Shown here piece after piece: positions 29,937 through 32,900 of a stretch of DNA of 32,900 nt (position 1 is the stretch's first letter; every line of letters starts with the position of its first letter). The notes under the pieces are model-generated. The model was not told the DNA's origin. It did not search any database and worked only from the letters and a program-made list of their open reading frames with translations. Source of the stretch: Tieghemiomyces parasiticus (lineage: Eukaryota; Kickxellomycota; Dimargaritomycetes; Dimargaritales; Dimargaritaceae); contig JANBPT010000511.1 in assembly GCA_027575765.1 (NCBI GenBank), positions 1 through 32,900 of the forward strand. Reading direction: 5' to 3'. The position numbers and the translations under genes are program-made.

Positions 29937-30550
29937 GGTGGCAATTCGGTATCGAACCGGGAAACGGGAATAGGCCCAGAGTATGGAATGCGGAGTAGCC
30001 GTAGCGAATCGATGCGCCAAAGACTATCAGCAATTAGGTACAGAGTATCGAGATACGGTGAGGCCCCCAGAAGGCTTTTCTAGACTCGTACGCTAACCTG
30101 CCGCAGAAAAAAAGTCGTATGTAGTCGCCGGGGTACATGATTGCTCGATTTGGGCCTGAAGCAATAATGTGACAAATGGCAAGAAAAAAAATATGTTAAT
30201 ACTCTGCAGCCCTCCGCAGTGACCTAGCAGGCCCTTGGAATCTGATTGGCTTAATTCAAGCCATCGCTTGCTCGAGCCCGGTAACCTTGTCTGCAACTAA
30301 TAATCCCACCACCAGCCGGTGACTAGGGCCCCTCTATTTCATCGCTCCTGGACCAAATAGCCAGGCATAATGAGTGGTAGTTTTAAATAATGCCAGGAAG
30401 TACTGAGTCTTCGCCGTGTTATAAGTATATATATTAGAAATACTATAGCGCTGAACTGTGGACCAAGCCCAGAGCAGCTGAGGGTGTTTGCTGCAATATT
30501 CAACTGAATACATTCAAACCCGGTTCTTAGACGAGACCTTTACGGCCGGG

Positions 30551-30562
30551 TTTTTTTTTTTT
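30551..30562. repeat. Homopolymer run of 12 T
   Basis: A pure T run on + in the divergent MDN1/tyrosinase intergenic region. Poly(dA:dT) tracts exclude nucleosomes in fungal promoters, so a promoter role is possible but not shown. Confidence 0.8.
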
Positions 30563-30982
30563 CCTCATGGCCATCCAAATCTCTGTCGACCGACCAGTAC
30601 CTTGGGCGTAACAACCAGACAATATCCTCTTGGTAGCGAGAACGACACCAGGATAGCCCCTCGCGCAGCCAGCGAAGGTTGAGGTTGTCGTAGAACCCCT
30701 CTACCGCCCTAGCGTCGACCCGTAGCTGCTAGCTGCCTGCCCAATGGGAAGCCTTCCACAAGTATAAGGGATACACGCCGTTCTACTCATCAGATCGCCA
30801 CCTTCCTCTGGCAGCTTCCTATGGCCCTTTGCGTCCATAGTTGATCTGCAACAGGCACCTGGCCCACTCTTACTAACCTACGCTTTCCATGAATTTGCGA
30901 GTCAAGAGCTGTGGCTGTGCTTAGAAGAACTGGCTGAGGTGGTTTACTCTGCTTGCAACTCTTCACTCCTATATTCCTACGG

Positions 30983-31047
30983 TATATTTTTCTTTTGCGG
31001 GCCTTTCCCGCGCCTCCCTACCCCACACCTCACCCTACATTAGTACC
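30983..31047 (+). promoter_or_regulatory. Core promoter candidate of the tyrosinase gene
   Basis: TATATTTT at 30983-30990 is followed by a C/T-rich block (about 30991-31035) and then by TACCATGC at the start codon. A TATA-like box about 65 bases before the ATG followed by a pyrimidine block is a common fungal core promoter layout. This is inference from pattern and spacing. Confidence 0.45.
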
Positions 31048-32109
31048 ATGCCCTATCTGCCTACGGCTTGGAACGCCCCACGCCTAACCGTCCACCGGGC
31101 TGGCCGCTGGGGTCTCACTATAGCCGCAGTAGGGTTCGTCCTCCTCATCTTTAGCCTCCTTGGCCGGGGCCCGCCAGCCGCCCATACCTTCACCCCAGCT
31201 GGCCTCACTGACAAAGATTCCAGCCCAAGCCTGAGTTCACTGCCGGCGAACTTTCCAGTCCCGACACCGACAGCGGCATGTCCGCGCATTCGCATACGCC
31301 GTTCCATCACACGCATGAACTCCACCGAGCGCCGTCGGTTCCTGGCCGCCCACCGCCGCCTGAACGACCCGCGGTCCAGCCGGCCCAACCGATTTGACCA
31401 CCTCGTAGCACACCACGGCCAGCACCACGACTTTATACATGAAGGCGCGCCCATTTTCCCTTGGCACAGGGTCTTCATTAGCGATTACGAGGCCGCCCTC
31501 CAGGTCATCGACCCGGCCGTCACACTTCCCTATTGGGACTGGTCCGAGCACGGTCTCTACCCGGAAACTAGTCCCGTGTTCCAGGGCGGCTCTGACTGGT
31601 TCGGCGGGAACGGTGCGGGTCCGCACCACTGCGTGCCCGATGGTGCGCTGGCCGACCTGCCGGTATTTTACACCGAGGAGAAGACGTTCCCAGCCGGCCA
31701 GGCGCCTTGTCTTCGCCGGCGGTTCGATAAGGCTAACGGAACCATGTCGACCTGGTTCGAGGATGTAGCGATCCGCCGGTGGTTACGAGCCGCCGACAAC
31801 TACACCGAGTTCCGGGAGGCAATTGAACCCCCGCACTGGCTCGTCCATACCTCGCTCGCCGGCGACATGAACACGCGGTACGCTCCCAACGACGTACTGT
31901 TCTTTTTGCACCACGCCTACATTGACAAACTATGGAACGACTGGATGGCCATGGACCTTAGCGGCAAAAGGTATAGTGAATATAACGGACAGTTCAAGGA
32001 TGGTTCGCCAGCGGCCCCGACCGATATCATCCGCGGGTATGACCAAATCCGGGTGGTCGACGTGATCGACTCGACTGCCAACCCCCGTCTATGTTATGTG
32101 TACGCTTAG
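31048..32109 (+). CDS. Tyrosinase (type 3 di-copper monophenol/diphenol oxidase), short form with N-terminal signal-anchor
   Basis: Single-exon protein of 353 residues. Tyrosinases hydroxylate monophenols and oxidise diphenols to quinones, often for melanin or wall cross-linking. A basic stretch and hydrophobic segment (about 22-38) form a signal-anchor or signal peptide, so the enzyme is probably extracellular or lumenal. Copper A: FDHLVAHH ending at H123, then H131 and H140 in HEGAPIFPWHR, with the family's 8- and 9-residue spacings. Copper B: H263 and H267 in HWLVH, and H289 in FFLHHAYID (D293). The PYWDW motif is at 161-165. The usual Asp-Pro of the copper-B signature is Asp-Val here (D282-V283). 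I see no Cys near H131 of the kind that forms the thioether bond in classical fungal tyrosinases. Cysteines are C78, C195, C221 and C349. It ends just after the domain (LCYVYA), without the inhibitory C-terminal domain of longer fungal enzymes. N-glycosylation sites are possible at N91, N230 and N251. Confidence 0.93.
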   Translation: MPYLPTAWNAPRLTVHRAGRWGLTIAAVGFVLLIFSLLGRGPPAAHTFTPAGLTDKDSSPSLSSLPANFPVPTPTAACPRIRIRRSITRMNSTERRRFLAAHRRLNDPRSSRPNRFDHLVAHHGQHHDFIHEGAPIFPWHRVFISDYEAALQVIDPAVTLPYWDWSEHGLYPETSPVFQGGSDWFGGNGAGPHHCVPDGALADLPVFYTEEKTFPAGQAPCLRRRFDKANGTMSTWFEDVAIRRWLRAADNYTEFREAIEPPHWLVHTSLAGDMNTRYAPNDVLFFLHHAYIDKLWNDWMAMDLSGKRYSEYNGQFKDGSPAAPTDIIRGYDQIRVVDVIDSTANPRLCYVYA

Positions 32110-32827
32110 CGTGGTGTGATGAGTGCAAGTGGAGGGGTACCGATGCCCCTGATTATTATTTTTATACGCCTAATGTTGCCCCTTGTATTTGTACACTCAT
32201 ATTTAAAATTTATGGCCATATCTCAAATAGAGGTTGTCGAGCCCCAAGATACCCGGTTTGGAATGCATGGTACATCATACCGAGGGGATAATTGAACATA
32301 ACTTGGCCGGCGTGGATTCTAGTCTTCATTTGCGCTGTGTCAGGAGGGTACTGGTGGTTACGTCGCAAAAACCCGAGTAAAGCAGCAGTGTAGCGAACGA
32401 AGTCTGCGGGAAACAGTTAGTCAAGGCCGTATGGGCCTTTCAAGGGGATGAGGGGAGTGGCGAAAAAAGTGGCTCAGCAATTTAACTCGCTGGTGTCGCG
32501 CGACCTAGTGGTTGGAAGTTTGCTTGACCTGATGTTACCTGCTGAGCGTCAAAGAAACTGGGGCCGGTAGCTGAGTGCCATAGTGAATGAGAGGAGGGAG
32601 GGGCAAGGGCCCAAAGGACCCCCTCGGTCGTCCGTGTCGTGAAATTACCTAACTCTCAACCGGATAGCCTCGCACGACTTGCCCTGAATACCCATAAAAT
32701 TACAGTGTCCCCGACCTTTGGAGCCCGCTCACTTGTCACTCAGCCCTTCATTTACACTCTTAACCTGGCATATTCCCGTACCTATCCCACAACCCCTTCA
32801 GGCCTACCATTCCGTCATTACCCAACC
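32110..32827. other. Intergenic region after the tyrosinase gene
   Basis: Holds the tyrosinase 3' end (an AT-rich patch near 32195-32215, without a perfect AATAAA) and the probable promoter of the next gene, which becomes C/T-rich from about 32700. No gene or RNA was recognised. Confidence 0.55.
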
Positions 32828-32900
32828 ATGCTCCCTGTGGCCCTCCCCACCCGCATTGCCGACCTTCCGGCCTTCACGGCCCGAGTGAATGCCGAGGCGC
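32828..32900 (+). CDS. Start of an unidentified gene, cut by the window end
   Basis: An ATG in ACCATGC context opens a frame that runs to the window edge (24 codons, beginning MLPVALPTRIADLPAF). The 100 bases before it are pyrimidine-rich, as before the other genes here, and codons are mostly G/C-ending. The fragment is too short to assign a family and could be a chance frame. No signal peptide is evident. Confidence 0.4.
   Translation, partial: MLPVALPTRIADLPAFTARVNAEA

Larger units (their letters stand above)
29937..31047. other. Divergent intergenic region between MDN1 and the tyrosinase gene
   Basis: This 1.1 kb region must hold the promoters of both genes. A run of 12 T lies at 30551-30562, and an AT-rich alternating patch lies near 30423-30436. 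The first 84 bases (29937-30020) extend the MDN1 frame but are probably its 5' untranslated leader. No coding or RNA gene was recognised. Confidence 0.6.

Overview
This looks like nuclear DNA of a fungus. The best marker is a full-length ATG15 autophagic lipase, a fungal family. The other recognisable genes are eukaryotic: DNA primase large subunit, a penta-EF-hand protein, midasin and a tyrosinase. Coding regions are GC-rich and intron-poor, since a 17 kb midasin frame is uninterrupted and only one intron was found. Long pyrimidine-rich leaders precede most genes. An early-diverging lineage (for example Zoopagomycota or a chytrid) is my guess from gene architecture alone, with low confidence.

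Layout: (1) 1-508, + strand, the 3' end of PRI2, with one intron and three of the four Fe-S cysteines. (2) 509-5328, about 4.8 kb without a convincing gene; its right third (about 3960-5328) is strongly C/T-rich on the + strand. (3) 5329-6825, +, a PEF1-like penta-EF-hand protein with a long low-complexity N-terminus. (4) 7252-8811, -, ATG15, convergent with PEF1. (5) 8812-11548, 2.7 kb with no supported gene. (6) 11549-12505, +, an unrecognised Ser/Thr/Pro-rich basic protein. (7) 12918-29936, -, midasin MDN1/REA1, more than half of the window. (8) 29937-31047, an intergenic region between divergent genes. (9) 31048-32109, +, a short membrane-anchored or secreted tyrosinase. (10) 32828 to the end, +, a probable first exon cut by the window edge.

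The genes do not form a pathway. Replication priming (PRI2), calcium signalling (PEF1), vacuolar lipid breakdown (ATG15) and 60S ribosome export (MDN1) are independent housekeeping functions, and the tyrosinase is accessory. I see no CRISPR array, tRNA, rRNA, intact transposon or biosynthetic cluster, and nothing that amounts to a new multi-gene system. The points most worth a second look are lineage-specific features of midasin (start site, acidic AAA4 insert, very long acidic tail), the altered copper-B motif of the tyrosinase, the broken fourth EF-hand, the orphan protein and the shared pyrimidine-rich leaders.
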